A stretch of DNA of 64,000 bases from positions 1 to 64,000 of the forward strand of contig JAKSOL010000003.1 of the NCBI GenBank assembly GCA_024405635.1, given 5' to 3'. Below the pieces are notes generated by a model. It was given only the letters and a program-made list of their open reading frames with translations, searched no databases and was not told the DNA's origin. The stretch comes from Salinivirgaceae bacterium (GTDB lineage Bacteria > Bacteroidota > Bacteroidia > Bacteroidales > SZUA-534). The translations under genes and the position numbers were made by a program. This document shows, piece by piece, positions 36,907-45,982 of the stretch. Numbering within the stretch: the stretch's first letter is position 1; every line of letters starts with the position of its first letter.

Positions 36907-37830
36907 CTAAAAACACCTACTTCGTTTAATCAAAAAAGCTGAAAGCACATCGGCGAAGGGTTGGTTAATGTCGGCTTCAACAAAATCGATGTTAAGTTGG
37001 CCGCAACGCGTGCGTAGTGTTGCGTTTTGTTTGGCCATTTGTTGTTGGTAGAATTGGCGAATCTCGTTGGGATTTAGTTTTATTGTCTCGCCAGTTTCCA
37101 TGTCGACAAACTTTATGGGGCGGTTTTTGAATTTTAGGTTTTGCTCGTGCTCGCAGTCGGTAAGTTGAAAAACTACAACCTCGTGTTTGTTGTATTTAAG
37201 GTGCTCAATGGCGTGAACTAGTTCATCTTGATTTGAGGTGAATAGGTCAGAGAATAACACAACCAACGACCTGCGGTGAATGTTGTCGGCAATGGTGTGT
37301 AGGGCTTGTGAAAGGTCGGTTTTTCGGTTTAGTTGAGCTTTGCTTTGGCTGATAAGCAATTGGTTTAACTGCGAGTAAATTAGTTTTATGTGGCTTTCAG
37401 TTAATCGGGCATCGGTTTGAAAATCAATGCCATCGGAAAAAAGAGTAAGGCCAACAGCGTCGCGTTGACGGCGTAGCAAGTGGGTCAAGGCTGCGGTGCA
37501 GTAAATGCCAAAAGAAAGTTTGCTACCTTTGCCGTTTTTCTCCATCGGAAAAAGCATTGACGATGAAGTGTCAAGTAAAATATGACAACGCAGATTGGTT
37601 TCTTCGTTGTATTGTTTAACGAAAAACTTGTCGGTGCGGGCAAATAGTTTCCAATCGATGTGGCGAGTCGATTCGCCTTGGTTGTAAAGTCGATGCTCGG
37701 CAAATTCGGCCGAAAAACCATGAAAAGGGCTGCGGTGTGTTCCGGCAATAAAGCCTTCAACTACTTGTGTGGCAATCCACTCAAGGTTATTAAATTGTTC
37801 AATGTCAATTATTTGCTGCAGAGTCTGCAT
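36907..37830 (-). CDS. DUF58 domain (VWA-containing) protein
   Basis: 307 aa. The DUF58 signature is HRLYNQGESTRHIDWKLFART (residues ~47-67), followed by a VWA-type core with the MIDAS motif LLDTSSSM and the later VVLFSDLFTS. In Bacteroidota such proteins lie next to MoxR ATPases in aerotolerance (Bat) loci; no MoxR gene is visible here. Its start overlaps the stop of the deoxynucleoside kinase gene by one base, so the two are co-translated. Confidence 0.85.
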   Translation of the reverse strand: MQTLQQIIDIEQFNNLEWIATQVVEGFIAGTHRSPFHGFSAEFAEHRLYNQGESTRHIDWKLFARTDKFFVKQYNEETNLRCHILLDTSSSMLFPMEKNGKGSKLSFGIYCTAALTHLLRRQRDAVGLTLFSDGIDFQTDARLTESHIKLIYSQLNQLLISQSKAQLNRKTDLSQALHTIADNIHRRSLVVLFSDLFTSNQDELVHAIEHLKYNKHEVVVFQLTDCEHEQNLKFKNRPIKFVDMETGETIKLNPNEIRQFYQQQMAKQNATLRTRCGQLNIDFVEADINQPFADVLSAFLIKRSRCF

Positions 37831-38450
37831 TAAAGCGAGAACAAACTATTGGTGGCAACTTCAACGTTGCTTATTGCCTTGCTCAAGTCTTCGTTATTTT
37901 CCGAAAAATTAAGTTGGTCAACGTCAAGAATAACCAGTTTGCCAAGGTTGTAGTGTTCAATCCAAGCCTCGTAGCGCTCGTTTAGGCGTTTTAGGTAGTC
38001 GATGCGGATTGAACCTTCGTACTCGCGGCCGCGTTTTTGAATTTGGTTTACCAATGTTGGAACCGAAGCTCGAAGATAAATTAGCACATCGGGAGCTTGA
38101 ATGAATTTGCTCATTAGGTTGAATGTGCCTAAATAAGTTTCAAGGTCGCGAGTTGAGAGCAATCCCATGTCGTGAAGATTGGGAGCAAAAATGTGTGCGT
38201 CTTCGTAAATGGTGCGGTCTTGAATAACGTTTTTGTGCGAGTTAAGCAGGTCAACTATCTGGTTGTATCGACTATTCAAAAAGTTTATTTGCAAGTTGAA
38301 TGCCCAACGTTGCATGTCGTTGTAAAAGTCGTTGATGTATGGATTGTTGTCAGACTCTTCGTAATGAGCCTCCCATTTGAAGTGTTTCGACAATAGTTTG
38401 GTTAAGGTTGTTTTTCCTGAACCAATGTTACCCGCTACTGCTATATACAT
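37830..38450 (-). CDS. deoxynucleoside kinase
   Basis: 206 aa. P-loop AVAGNIGSGKTTLTKLL at residues 4-20. The ERS/DRT-type motif is IQDRTIYEDAHIFA, and a lid-like RGREYEGSIRIDYLKRL follows. This matches the dNK / deoxyadenosine-deoxyguanosine kinase family, which phosphorylates deoxynucleosides in the salvage pathway. Cytoplasmic. Upstream partner of the DUF58 gene. Which base is preferred cannot be told. Confidence 0.85.
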   Translation of the reverse strand: MYIAVAGNIGSGKTTLTKLLSKHFKWEAHYEESDNNPYINDFYNDMQRWAFNLQINFLNSRYNQIVDLLNSHKNVIQDRTIYEDAHIFAPNLHDMGLLSTRDLETYLGTFNLMSKFIQAPDVLIYLRASVPTLVNQIQKRGREYEGSIRIDYLKRLNERYEAWIEHYNLGKLVILDVDQLNFSENNEDLSKAISNVEVATNSLFSL

Positions 38451-38517
38451 AGTTATCTGTTTTTTTCAGCGGACTAAAATAATCTTTTTGCTCGAAACTC
38501 AACAGGCTATTTTCCTT

Positions 38518-39165
38518 TCAAATTAAATTAACTAGTTGCTCAAATGATGCAATTATTGGGCAATGACTTTGTGATAGCCGTTCGGCATTTTGGTGACCAT
38601 GGCTCATTAGTAAGCACTTGCAGCCCATGTGTTTAGCAACTTCGTAGTCGTGCAAGGTGTCGCCAATAAGCAGAACTTGGTTGCTGTTTACTCCAAGTTG
38701 GCTCATTAGCTCAATGCCTTGCTCGGCTTTTCCTTTGGCGTAATGGTCGCCGCAACCATAAATATTTTCAAACATTTGGCCAATGCCAAGTGCATTAACC
38801 GACTCAACTAGCGCTTTTTGCTCCATTGCCGATAGTATTATCTGTTTGATGTTTAGTTGTTTAATGCGGTTTAATACATCGGTAGTTTTGTAAAATAGCC
38901 CAACTTGTGGCAATTTTTTGAAAAAAATATCCATGTACTCCATAGCTGGAGTTTCAAAAGGTTCGCGGCTGAAGTCGAATCCTGCAAGCTCGTAGTATTT
39001 CTGCACTGGAAAGGTGAATATTTGCTTGTATCGCTGTTCGGTAAGTGGCGCCAATCCTCGGCTTTCAAGCAACTGATTCATTGAACTTATGCTTATGTCG
39101 AGGTCGTTAAGCAAGGTCCCGTTCCAGTCCCAAATCACAATTTTTATGTTGCTAAGTAGGCACAT
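38518..39165 (-). CDS. HAD-superfamily hydrolase (phosphoglycolate phosphatase-like)
   Basis: 215 aa. Motif I is VIWDWNGTLLNDLD (nucleophile Asp followed by W-N, a DxNGT variant). Motif II is IILSAMEQ, a Lys follows (YAKGKAEQG), and motif III is LLIGDTLHDYEVAKHMG. The order and the helical cap fit the Gph / beta-phosphoglucomutase type. It should remove phosphate from a small metabolite; the substrate is not defined. It lies 3 bases after the DUF456 gene on the same strand. Confidence 0.8.
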   Translation of the reverse strand: MCLLSNIKIVIWDWNGTLLNDLDISISSMNQLLESRGLAPLTEQRYKQIFTFPVQKYYELAGFDFSREPFETPAMEYMDIFFKKLPQVGLFYKTTDVLNRIKQLNIKQIILSAMEQKALVESVNALGIGQMFENIYGCGDHYAKGKAEQGIELMSQLGVNSNQVLLIGDTLHDYEVAKHMGCKCLLMSHGHQNAERLSQSHCPIIASFEQLVNLI

Positions 39166-39168
39166 TTG

Positions 39169-39672
39169 CTAAAAAATGATGCGCAAAAAAGCTATTGTAA
39201 TACCAACCGAAACTGCCAACTTAAGCACAATTCCGCTTAGTATGCCCATAAACGAGCCTAATGCTGCATATAGAGCAGAGTCGTTGCTAGTGTTGCTATT
39301 CAGTTTTTCGCCAATAAATGCGCCCAAAAACGGACCAACTATAATGCCAATTGGCCCAAAAAACAATCCGATAATAATGCCAATAGTGGCTCCCCACGCG
39401 CCTTGTTTTGTGCCTCCAAATTTTTTTGTGCCAATTATAGGTACAACATAATCGAGCACTGTTACCGCAATCATAAGCAACGCCCAAACAACAAGTGTTG
39501 TTGCACCAAAATGCCCCCAACGGTCAGTAAACCAAATGCATGGCAAAGCAAGCCAACTCAAAAGCGGACCAGGAATAACTGGCACCACACAACCAACTAA
39601 ACCAATTAGCAGCAAACCAATGCTGAAAAAAAGCAGTAAATAGTCAAAGTATTGAAATAAGTCAATTCCCAT
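39169..39672 (-). CDS. DUF456 membrane protein
   Basis: 167 aa with four to five hydrophobic segments and Gly-rich turns (GLFFGPIGIIVGPFLGAFIGE), the typical DUF456 pattern. The DYVVPIIGTKKFGGTKQGAWGATIG segment is the conserved core. Inner membrane; function unknown in the family. It sits between ung and the HAD gene on the minus strand. Confidence 0.85.
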   Translation of the reverse strand: MGIDLFQYFDYLLLFFSIGLLLIGLVGCVVPVIPGPLLSWLALPCIWFTDRWGHFGATTLVVWALLMIAVTVLDYVVPIIGTKKFGGTKQGAWGATIGIIIGLFFGPIGIIVGPFLGAFIGEKLNSNTSNDSALYAALGSFMGILSGIVLKLAVSVGITIAFLRIIF

Positions 39673-39696
39673 ATCAGTTAAATAGATGTTGTTAGA

Positions 39697-40359
39697 TTAC
39701 CATTCAATAGGTTCAATTCCGTGCAATTTTAGGTATTCGTTTGCTCGGCTAAAATGATGGTTGCCAAAAAAACCGCGCGAAGCCGATAGTGGCGAAGGGT
39801 GAACCGACTCAAGTACCAAGTGCTTGCTTTTGTCAACCATTGCAGCCTTTGCTTGTGCGTATGCCCCCCAAAGTATAAACACAACGTGTTCTTTTTGATT
39901 GGCCACAGTGCTAATTACCGCATCGGTAAAAGTTTCCCAACCTTTTTTCTGATGCGATCCTGCCATATCGGCTTTAACGGTAAGAGTTGCGTTAAGTAGT
40001 AGCACCCCTTGTTTTGCCCAACGAGTAAGGTCGCCGCTCAAAGGTACAGGTGCGCCAATGTCGTTTTTTATTTCTTTGAAGATGTTTTTTAACGATGGAG
40101 GAAAAGGCACGCCATCTTGTACCGAAAAGCTCAAACCATGAGCTTGTCCCTCGCCGTGGTAAGGGTCTTGTCCAATAATTACCACCTTAACATTATTAAA
40201 CGGACAGCAGTTAAATGCGTTGAAAATTAAATTGCCCGGTGGATAAATGCGAGTAGTTTGGTATTCGTGACGAACAAAATTGGTAAGTTGCTGAAAATAA
40301 GGTTTATCAAACTCAACTTGCAGGCGTTCTTTCCACGATTCTTCAATTTTAACTTCCAT
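39697..40359 (-). CDS. ung: uracil-DNA glycosylase
   Basis: 220 aa from the ATG at 40359 ([13 protein letters not shown]); the open frame extends to 40437 but the extra residues are not part of the family. Ung removes uracil from DNA and starts base-excision repair. The catalytic water-activating motif [20 protein letters not shown] and the C-terminal [13 protein letters not shown] (catalytic His, minor-groove loop) are both intact. Family 1 UDG. Cytoplasmic. Confidence 0.97.
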   Translation of the reverse strand: MEVKIEESWKERLQVEFDKPYFQQLTNFVRHEYQTTRIYPPGNLIFNAFNCCPFNNVKVVIIGQDPYHGEGQAHGLSFSVQDGVPFPPSLKNIFKEIKNDIGAPVPLSGDLTRWAKQGVLLLNATLTVKADMAGSHQKKGWETFTDAVISTVANQKEHVVFILWGAYAQAKAAMVDKSKHLVLESVHPSPLSASRGFFGNHHFSRANEYLKLHGIEPIEW

Positions 40360-40488
40360 AAAAAACAATGTTGATATGATAGCAAAGTTATTGTAATAGT
40401 TTGAAAAATGCCCACCTTTCAACCGCCTGCGGTGCATAAAACGCGCTAAACTAATTGTTTCAAAGTGTGTTTAATTGCTTAAAGCACT

Positions 40489-40496
40489 TAATTTTG
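40489..40496 (+). promoter_or_regulatory. -7 element of the phosphoglucosamine mutase gene
   Basis: TAATTTTG matches TAnnTTTG and lies 22 bases before the ATG at 40519. No good -33 box is visible. Confidence 0.45.
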
Positions 40497-40518
40497 CGGT
40501 CAGTAAAAAAACATACGT

Positions 40519-41913
40519 ATGAGTTTAATAAAATCAATTTCGGGCATTCGCGGAACAATAGGCGATAAAATTGGCGAAGGCCTAAGCCCAATAGATATTG
40601 TAAAATTTACAGCAGCCTATGCACAATGGGTAAAAGAGCAAAACGAACCAGGATTGCGCTTGCGCATTGTGGTAGGTCGCGACGCTCGCATATCGGGAGC
40701 AATGGTGGCTAACCTTGTAACTGGTACCCTTATGAGTATGGGCATGGATATTATTGACCTTGGTTTGGCAACCACGCCAACAACCGAATTAGCTGTGGTT
40801 GACTACGAGGCCGATGGCGGTTTAATTCTTACTGCAAGCCACAACCCAAAACAATGGAACGCACTAAAAATGCTTAATAATCAAGGCGAGTTTCTTAATT
40901 CAGAAGAGGGAAAACGCGTGCTTGAAATAGCCGAAAAAGACGCATTTACTTTTGCTCCTGTTGAGTTCCTTGGTCAGGTTACTGTCGATACCAATTTTGC
41001 ACAAAAGCACATTCAACAAGTTGTGGCATTGCGCCTTGTTGATGTTGAATTGATAAAAAAAGCCAACTTTAAAGTGGTGATTGACACCATTAACTCGGTT
41101 GGTGGTTTGGTTATACCAGATTTGCTACACGCTCTTGGTGTTAAAAACGTTATTGGTTTAAACACCGAACCTCACGGCGACTTTTCGCACACACCAGAGC
41201 CTCTGCCCGAAAACCTTGGGCAAATTTCGGCAGCAATGGTTGAATATAAAGCCGATGTTGGTTTTGTTGTCGATCCCGATGTGGACCGCCTAGCCATTGT
41301 TTGCGAAGACGGATCAATGTTTGGCGAGGAATACACACTTGTGTCGGTGGCCGATTATGTTCTTAGCAACCGAGCAGGAAACACTGTAAGCAACTTGTCG
41401 AGCACTCGCGCGTTGAGCGATGTAACCGCTCAATATGGCGGAACTTATTCAGCAGCAGCAGTTGGCGAGGTTAACGTGGTTGCAAAAATGAAAGAAACCA
41501 ACGCTATTATTGGCGGCGAGGGTAACGGTGGAGTTATTTATCCAGCTTTGCACTATGGTCGCGATGCTTTGGTGGGCATTGCGTTGTTCCTTACACATTT
41601 GGCAAAATCAAAACTCAAATGCACCGAATTGAAGGCACAATATCCAGCTTACCACATCTCAAAAAACAAAATTCAACTTACACCACAAGTTGATGTTGAT
41701 GCAGTGCTTGCTGCAATGAAAAAGAAATACGCAAACGAACGCGTTAACGACATCGACGGTGTGAAAATTGATTTTGCTAACGAGTGGGTTCACCTCCGTA
41801 AATCGAACACCGAGCCTATTATTCGTATTTATGCCGAAAGCAAAAACGAAGAAGCCGCCGACCAATTGGCTCAAAAAATAATGGGCGAGATTAAACAAAT
41901 AGCAGGTATTTAG
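40519..41913 (+). CDS. glmM: phosphoglucosamine mutase
   Basis: 464 aa. Interconverts glucosamine-6-phosphate and glucosamine-1-phosphate for peptidoglycan and LPS precursors. The phosphoserine loop LTASHNPKQWNALK (~residues 104-117), the metal loop DPDVDRLA (~255), the sugar-binding GEGNGGVIYP and the C-terminal phosphate-binding RKSNTEPIIRIYAE are all present. Bacteroidota versions of this length are annotated as GlmM, though phosphomannomutase activity cannot be excluded. Its TAG stop overlaps the GTG start of ruvX by one base. Confidence 0.9.
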   Translation: MSLIKSISGIRGTIGDKIGEGLSPIDIVKFTAAYAQWVKEQNEPGLRLRIVVGRDARISGAMVANLVTGTLMSMGMDIIDLGLATTPTTELAVVDYEADGGLILTASHNPKQWNALKMLNNQGEFLNSEEGKRVLEIAEKDAFTFAPVEFLGQVTVDTNFAQKHIQQVVALRLVDVELIKKANFKVVIDTINSVGGLVIPDLLHALGVKNVIGLNTEPHGDFSHTPEPLPENLGQISAAMVEYKADVGFVVDPDVDRLAIVCEDGSMFGEEYTLVSVADYVLSNRAGNTVSNLSSTRALSDVTAQYGGTYSAAAVGEVNVVAKMKETNAIIGGEGNGGVIYPALHYGRDALVGIALFLTHLAKSKLKCTELKAQYPAYHISKNKIQLTPQVDVDAVLAAMKKKYANERVNDIDGVKIDFANEWVHLRKSNTEPIIRIYAESKNEEAADQLAQKIMGEIKQIAGI

Positions 41914-42335
41914 TGGGACGCATTTTGGCAATCGATTACGGGCGCAAACGCTGTGGCATTGCTGTTACCGACCCTTTGCAGATTATTGCAAACGGACTGC
42001 AAACAGTGCCTACTGCAGCGTTGATGGACTTTTTGCGCGACTACACAAACCGCGAAAAAGTTGATGTGTTTGTTGTTGGTTACGCAAAACATCTCGATTC
42101 TACCGATTCTGAATCGATGCAATACATCAACCCATTTGTGAAAAAATTGCAAGCCACTTATCCCAACATTCCCGTTAAAATGGTTGACGAACGCTTTACT
42201 TCAAAAATGGCTTTCCAAACCATGATTGATGGCGGAATGAAAAAGAAACAGCGTCAAGACAAAGCAATGATTGACACAATTAGCGCCACTTTGATTCTGC
42301 AATCGTACATGCAACAACAAACTTTTTTAAAATGA
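41913..42335 (+). CDS. ruvX: Holliday-junction resolvase-like / pre-16S rRNA nuclease (YqgF)
   Basis: 140 aa starting with GTG inside the glmM stop (TAGTG). RNase H-like fold: ILAIDYGRKRCGIAVTDPL (first Asp), VDVFVVGYAKHLDSTDS and the VKMVDERFTS motif (Glu) near residue 92, then a last Asp near the C-terminus (DTISATLIL). YqgF trims the 5' end of 16S rRNA and was earlier predicted to resolve Holliday junctions. Its stop overlaps the def start (ATGA). Confidence 0.9.
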   Translation: MGRILAIDYGRKRCGIAVTDPLQIIANGLQTVPTAALMDFLRDYTNREKVDVFVVGYAKHLDSTDSESMQYINPFVKKLQATYPNIPVKMVDERFTSKMAFQTMIDGGMKKKQRQDKAMIDTISATLILQSYMQQQTFLK

Positions 42336-42889
42336 TACTACCAATCACAATTTACGGTAACCCGGTTTTGCGCCGCAAATCGCAACCAATTGACAAGAAT
42401 TATCCAGGGCTTAAAGAGCTTATTGCCAATATGTTCGATACTCTTAAAGTGTCGGAAGGTGTTGGCTTGGCTGCTCCACAAGTTGGAGTTAACATTCGTT
42501 TGGTGCTGATTGATGCAACTCCGTTTGCCGAGGACGATGCTAACTGCAAAGATTTTAAGTTGGCAATTATCAACCCCGAAATAATTGATTTTCCAACCGA
42601 CGAAGAGGAGTCGTTTGAAGAAGGTTGCCTTAGTCTTCCTGGTTTAAGCGAAGAGGTTTGGCGCCCCGATAAGGTTGAGTTAACTTACTATGACGAGAAC
42701 TTTGTTCAGCATCACGAAACTTGGGACGGAATGCGTGCTCGCATTTTCCAACACGAGTACGACCACTTGGAGGGTAAAATGTTTATTGACCACATTTCGG
42801 CAATAAAACGTCGTTTGTTAGGTGGCAAACTTAATGCAATGGCAAAGGGCAAAGTGTCGGCTCGATACAGAATTGTTCCAAACAAATAG
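42332..42889 (+). CDS. def: peptide deformylase
   Basis: 185 aa. Removes the formyl group from new N-terminal Met. The three family motifs are intact: GVGLAAPQVG (motif I), EEGCLSLPGL (motif II with the metal Cys) and QHEYDHLEG (motif III, HExxH type). The start overlaps the ruvX stop, so glmM-ruvX-def are translationally coupled. Terminator at 42911. Confidence 0.97.
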   Translation: MILPITIYGNPVLRRKSQPIDKNYPGLKELIANMFDTLKVSEGVGLAAPQVGVNIRLVLIDATPFAEDDANCKDFKLAIINPEIIDFPTDEEESFEEGCLSLPGLSEEVWRPDKVELTYYDENFVQHHETWDGMRARIFQHEYDHLEGKMFIDHISAIKRRLLGGKLNAMAKGKVSARYRIVPNK

Positions 42890-42910
42890 TTTACCATTTG
42901 TTTTATAAAA

Positions 42911-42943
42911 AAAGCGCTGTAACTGAATAAGTTGCAGCGCTTT
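42911..42943. terminator. Bidirectional rho-independent terminator between def and the TetR gene
   Basis: AAAGCGCTG (42911-42919) pairs with CAGCGCTTT (42935-42943), with an inner AACT/AGTT pair. A-tracts precede and T-tracts follow, so it serves the convergent def and TetR genes. Confidence 0.85.
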
Positions 42944-42987
42944 CTTTTTGTGGCGTGTTATAGTGCTATTGTTGGTTTGTTTTGCTT

Positions 42988-43602
42988 TTATTTATTGCGA
43001 TTTGTATCAACTTGATACTTAACCATATTTGCAATCCATTCAGGTATCATTTTTCGGCGAATATCCATCATGTAGTTAAATTGCTTGTCGTCCATGTCGC
43101 CAATGCATTGAATAAGAGGGCGAATAACAATTGGTCCCATAATCATTGCCAATGCGTTTGACATAACCTGTACTGCATCAACTTTGTCAGAGCCAGCAAA
43201 CTCGTGAACTTTCTTTTCAAAAGCCGAACTGGGTGTAAATGGTCGTATATTAATTTCAGCAAACTTTTCGGGCGATTTGCGCAATTCGGTTAGCATTACA
43301 ATAATCATTTGGTAGTTTCTAAGCCAAGTGTCGGTATAGTAATTAGAAATGCGGCCCAAAGTGGTTTCAAAATCCGATTTCTCGTCGTTGAAAAAATCGC
43401 GTAACGATTGGTTTATTGGTCCCAAAAAATCTTGCACAACAGCCCAAAACAATTGCTCTTTGCTCTGAAAGTGATAGTTTATAAGAGCAACATTAACGTT
43501 TGCCTCTAATGCAATGTCGCGAGTGCGTGCAGCATCGTATCCTTTTTGCTCAAATACGTGGCGGGCTGCAACTAGTATTTTTTCTTTAGTTTCTTGTGCC
43601 AT
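42988..43602 (-). CDS. TetR/AcrR-family transcriptional regulator
   Basis: 204 aa. The N-terminal HTH is TKEKILVAARHVFEQKGYDA through RTRDIALEANVNVALINYHF, the standard TetR DNA-binding region, followed by SKEQLFWAVV. The C-terminal ligand domain is not informative. It is divergent from the alpha/beta hydrolase gene. A -7 element (TAGATTTG on the minus strand, 43625-43632) and a 16-bp palindrome lie in the shared promoter region, so it probably represses itself and perhaps the hydrolase. Confidence 0.9.
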   Translation of the reverse strand: MAQETKEKILVAARHVFEQKGYDAARTRDIALEANVNVALINYHFQSKEQLFWAVVQDFLGPINQSLRDFFNDEKSDFETTLGRISNYYTDTWLRNYQMIIVMLTELRKSPEKFAEINIRPFTPSSAFEKKVHEFAGSDKVDAVQVMSNALAMIMGPIVIRPLIQCIGDMDDKQFNYMMDIRRKMIPEWIANMVKYQVDTNRNK

Positions 43603-43637
43603 TTCTGCTTAAATAGAATTTACGCAAATCTAATATT

Positions 43638-43653
43638 TTAAACGGCCGTTTAA
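43638..43653. promoter_or_regulatory. Perfect 16-bp palindrome, probable TetR operator
   Basis: TTAAACGGCCGTTTAA is exactly self-complementary. It sits between the expected -33 and -7 positions of the TetR gene's own promoter and 143 bases before the hydrolase start, the usual place for autoregulation by a TetR dimer. Confidence 0.65.
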
Positions 43654-43795
43654 TCGTTTTGCGCTGAAAAATGAAGATAAATTGAGGGTGGGAGAAAAAA
43701 TCTTAATTGTTGTAATTCAATAATAAATATTCTTGCCAATCACCATTCACAAAGGCATGTTTTTTGCTCAATTCTATGTATTAAGTACCAATAAC

Positions 43796-44608
43796 ATGAG
43801 CAAAGAGTTGACTTTTTCTGTAAAAACTCCCGAGTTTGAAATGGAGTATGCGCGTTTTGGCAATGGCCCCAAAGCATTAGTTATTATCCCAGGTTTGAGC
43901 ATAAAGAGTGTGGTGCGGTCGGCGGCGGCTATTAGGTCGGCATATAGCGTGTTTGAGTCGGAGTACACCATTTATCTTTTTGACCGAAAACTGCAATTGG
44001 GCAATGTGTATAATCTTGCAGAGATGGCCGACGATACAGTTGCAGCAATGCGAGCATTGGGGATAAATAAAGCCACAATTTATGGTACATCGCAAGGCGG
44101 AATGGTTGGGCAATATATTGCAATAAAATATCCCGAAGTTGTTGAAAATCTGGTTCTTGCTTCTTCATCATCAAAAGCACTGCCTTTGCAGTTAGAGGTT
44201 ATTGGCCACTGGACCGATTTGTGTGTTGAGGGAAAGGCTATGGAATTTGTTGAGGATTTTATTGACAATGCATTTTCAAAAAGTTACTTGGAGCGTTACA
44301 AACCTGTTTTGCTCAAAATGTATCGCAACGTAACAGCGGATGAATTGCAACGTTTTGCTGTACTTTCGGCAGCATGTGCGCATGTTGATACTTACAACGA
44401 TTTGGGGAAAATAAAATGCCCGGTTTTTGTTATTGGCGCAGCTCTTGATCATGTGGTGGGGGCCGAGGCTTCAACAATTATGTACGAAAAACTAAAGGCC
44501 GAAGGTGTGTCTTGCCAATTTTACATGTACAACGATTATGGCCATGCAGCTTTCGATGAGGCAAAAGATTATCGCCAACGCATTTATGATTTTTTGCAGA
44601 CAGTTTAA
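43796..44608 (+). CDS. alpha/beta-hydrolase
   Basis: 270 aa from the ATG at 43796; residues encoded upstream (from 43733) do not fit. The nucleophile elbow is IYGTSQGGMVG (Ser), the acid is probably Asp in FVIGAALDHVVG and the His is in YNDYGHAAFDE, giving a complete triad. The oxyanion region is LVIIPGLSIKS. Cytoplasmic esterase or C-C hydrolase type; the substrate is unknown. Divergent from the TetR gene, which may control it. Confidence 0.8.
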   Translation: MSKELTFSVKTPEFEMEYARFGNGPKALVIIPGLSIKSVVRSAAAIRSAYSVFESEYTIYLFDRKLQLGNVYNLAEMADDTVAAMRALGINKATIYGTSQGGMVGQYIAIKYPEVVENLVLASSSSKALPLQLEVIGHWTDLCVEGKAMEFVEDFIDNAFSKSYLERYKPVLLKMYRNVTADELQRFAVLSAACAHVDTYNDLGKIKCPVFVIGAALDHVVGAEASTIMYEKLKAEGVSCQFYMYNDYGHAAFDEAKDYRQRIYDFLQTV

Positions 44609-44649
44609 ATTATAGCTGAGCAATTTTTTACAATCAATTTGATGCTCAA

Positions 44650-45282
44650 ATGGAAATAAAACCGATATACCTTGCCATTGTTGTAGGCGTTGTGGTTATG
44701 TTAGCCTACTTTTCGTGGTGTGCGCTCAAGATGAAATTGGGTGAGTTGCGTGTAAAACGAGCTAGAAAACATGGATTGGAAGTTGAAAAATACGCACCCG
44801 ATGTTTTGCGCAAAATGGGTTTCAGAGACATAGTAGAGCAGCCAGTTTACAACTATTCAATGAACATTGGAGGGCATAATGTTGAGGTTGAGCTTACCCC
44901 CGATATAATTGCAAAACGTCATGGGCGCACTTACATTATCGACATAAAAACCGGTGGCGTTGGTATGGTTGATAATGCTAAAACTCGTAGGCAACTGCTT
45001 GAATATTATACATATATACCAGCCGATGGGGTAATGATGCTCAATATGGACACCAAAGAACTACACGAGTATGATTTTCCGTACACTAAAGCAAGGTCGG
45101 CAAAGAATAATGCCATACTTAAAGCGGTGATGGGACTCTCGTTGTCGGTTTCGGCGTTTGCAGCCATATTGATGCCCAACAACCAGTTTGCAATTCAAAT
45201 AGCGTGCGGTTTGTTTGGTTTACTTTCAGCAATTTGCATCATATCGATTATAGTAAACGAGCGCAAAAGTTCAGCTAACTAA
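44650..45282 (+). CDS. membrane-anchored PD-(D/E)xK nuclease-like protein
   Basis: 210 aa. An N-terminal TM helix (~7-26) and two C-terminal TM helices (~155-173 and ~178-200) flank a soluble domain with the nuclease-like pattern VEVELTPDIIAKRHGRTY followed by IIDIKTGGVG (acidic, then D-x-K). That is the restriction-endonuclease-like core. No family name recognised. It ends overlapping by 4 bases the convergent rhomboid gene. Function unknown; DNA degradation at the membrane is one possibility, but the domain may be inactive. Confidence 0.55.
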   Translation: MEIKPIYLAIVVGVVVMLAYFSWCALKMKLGELRVKRARKHGLEVEKYAPDVLRKMGFRDIVEQPVYNYSMNIGGHNVEVELTPDIIAKRHGRTYIIDIKTGGVGMVDNAKTRRQLLEYYTYIPADGVMMLNMDTKELHEYDFPYTKARSAKNNAILKAVMGLSLSVSAFAAILMPNNQFAIQIACGLFGLLSAICIISIIVNERKSSAN

Positions 45283-45941
45283 TTGTTGGTTGAGTTATTC
45301 TTGTACAAGTATTCAATATCAATGTCTTGTGTAAAAGTGGTTTGTTGGTTGCCGGGCATTGGCGCAGGTTTAGTAGGTTGAGTAACTAAACTGCTTTTGC
45401 GAAAAGCTAAAGCGAGGCACAATCCACCAATAGCACCAAGCAAATGGCCGTCCCAACTTATGTTGTTGTCTTGTGGCATCATTCCCCAAACCATTCCACC
45501 ATACTGAAAAACAACTAGTAGCGACAACACACGCAAAGGTCGTTCGTGACGTAGCAATCCGCTGAAAAACAGAAAGAAAGCCAAACCGTAAGTTAATCCG
45601 CTTGCTCCAATGTGAATAGCTGACCTGCCAAACAACCAAAGCAGTGTGCCCGACACCAACCAGTTGATTGCAAACACTTTGTATGCAATGTTTCGGTAAA
45701 AGTAAAATAGGGCAGTGCCAAGTAACAAAACGGCAACCGAGTTGTTGGCAATGTGACGCAAATCGGCATGCGCAAAAACCGATAGCAAAACACCGTGCAA
45801 CGAGTGTAGGTTGTGCGGTTTAATGCCAAGTGCGGTCATTCCGTGGCCGTTAGCTTGTGCAATGGTAAAAAATACCCACATGGCAAGTGTAAAGCAAAAC
45901 GGAGCAAACAATGCGTGTATCAGTCGGTTTGGTTTGTGCAT
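45279..45941 (-). CDS. rhomboid-family intramembrane serine protease
   Basis: 220 aa from the ATG at 45941 (MHKPNRLIHALF), chosen because the upstream part crosses the der terminator. Six TM segments. The catalytic Ser is in HIGASGLTYGL and the His in SWDGHLLGAIGG, the two rhomboid signatures; VFAHADLRHIANN is the conserved L1-side motif. It cleaves membrane proteins inside the bilayer. A TAnnTTTG element (TACCTTTG, 45946-45953 on the minus strand) is only 4 bases before the start codon, suggesting a leaderless transcript. Confidence 0.85.
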   Translation of the reverse strand: MHKPNRLIHALFAPFCFTLAMWVFFTIAQANGHGMTALGIKPHNLHSLHGVLLSVFAHADLRHIANNSVAVLLLGTALFYFYRNIAYKVFAINWLVSGTLLWLFGRSAIHIGASGLTYGLAFFLFFSGLLRHERPLRVLSLLVVFQYGGMVWGMMPQDNNISWDGHLLGAIGGLCLALAFRKSSLVTQPTKPAPMPGNQQTTFTQDIDIEYLYKNNSTNN

Positions 45942-45982
45942 GCAACAAAGGTAAGGAGTTTGGAAATTGCTGAGTAAACAAA

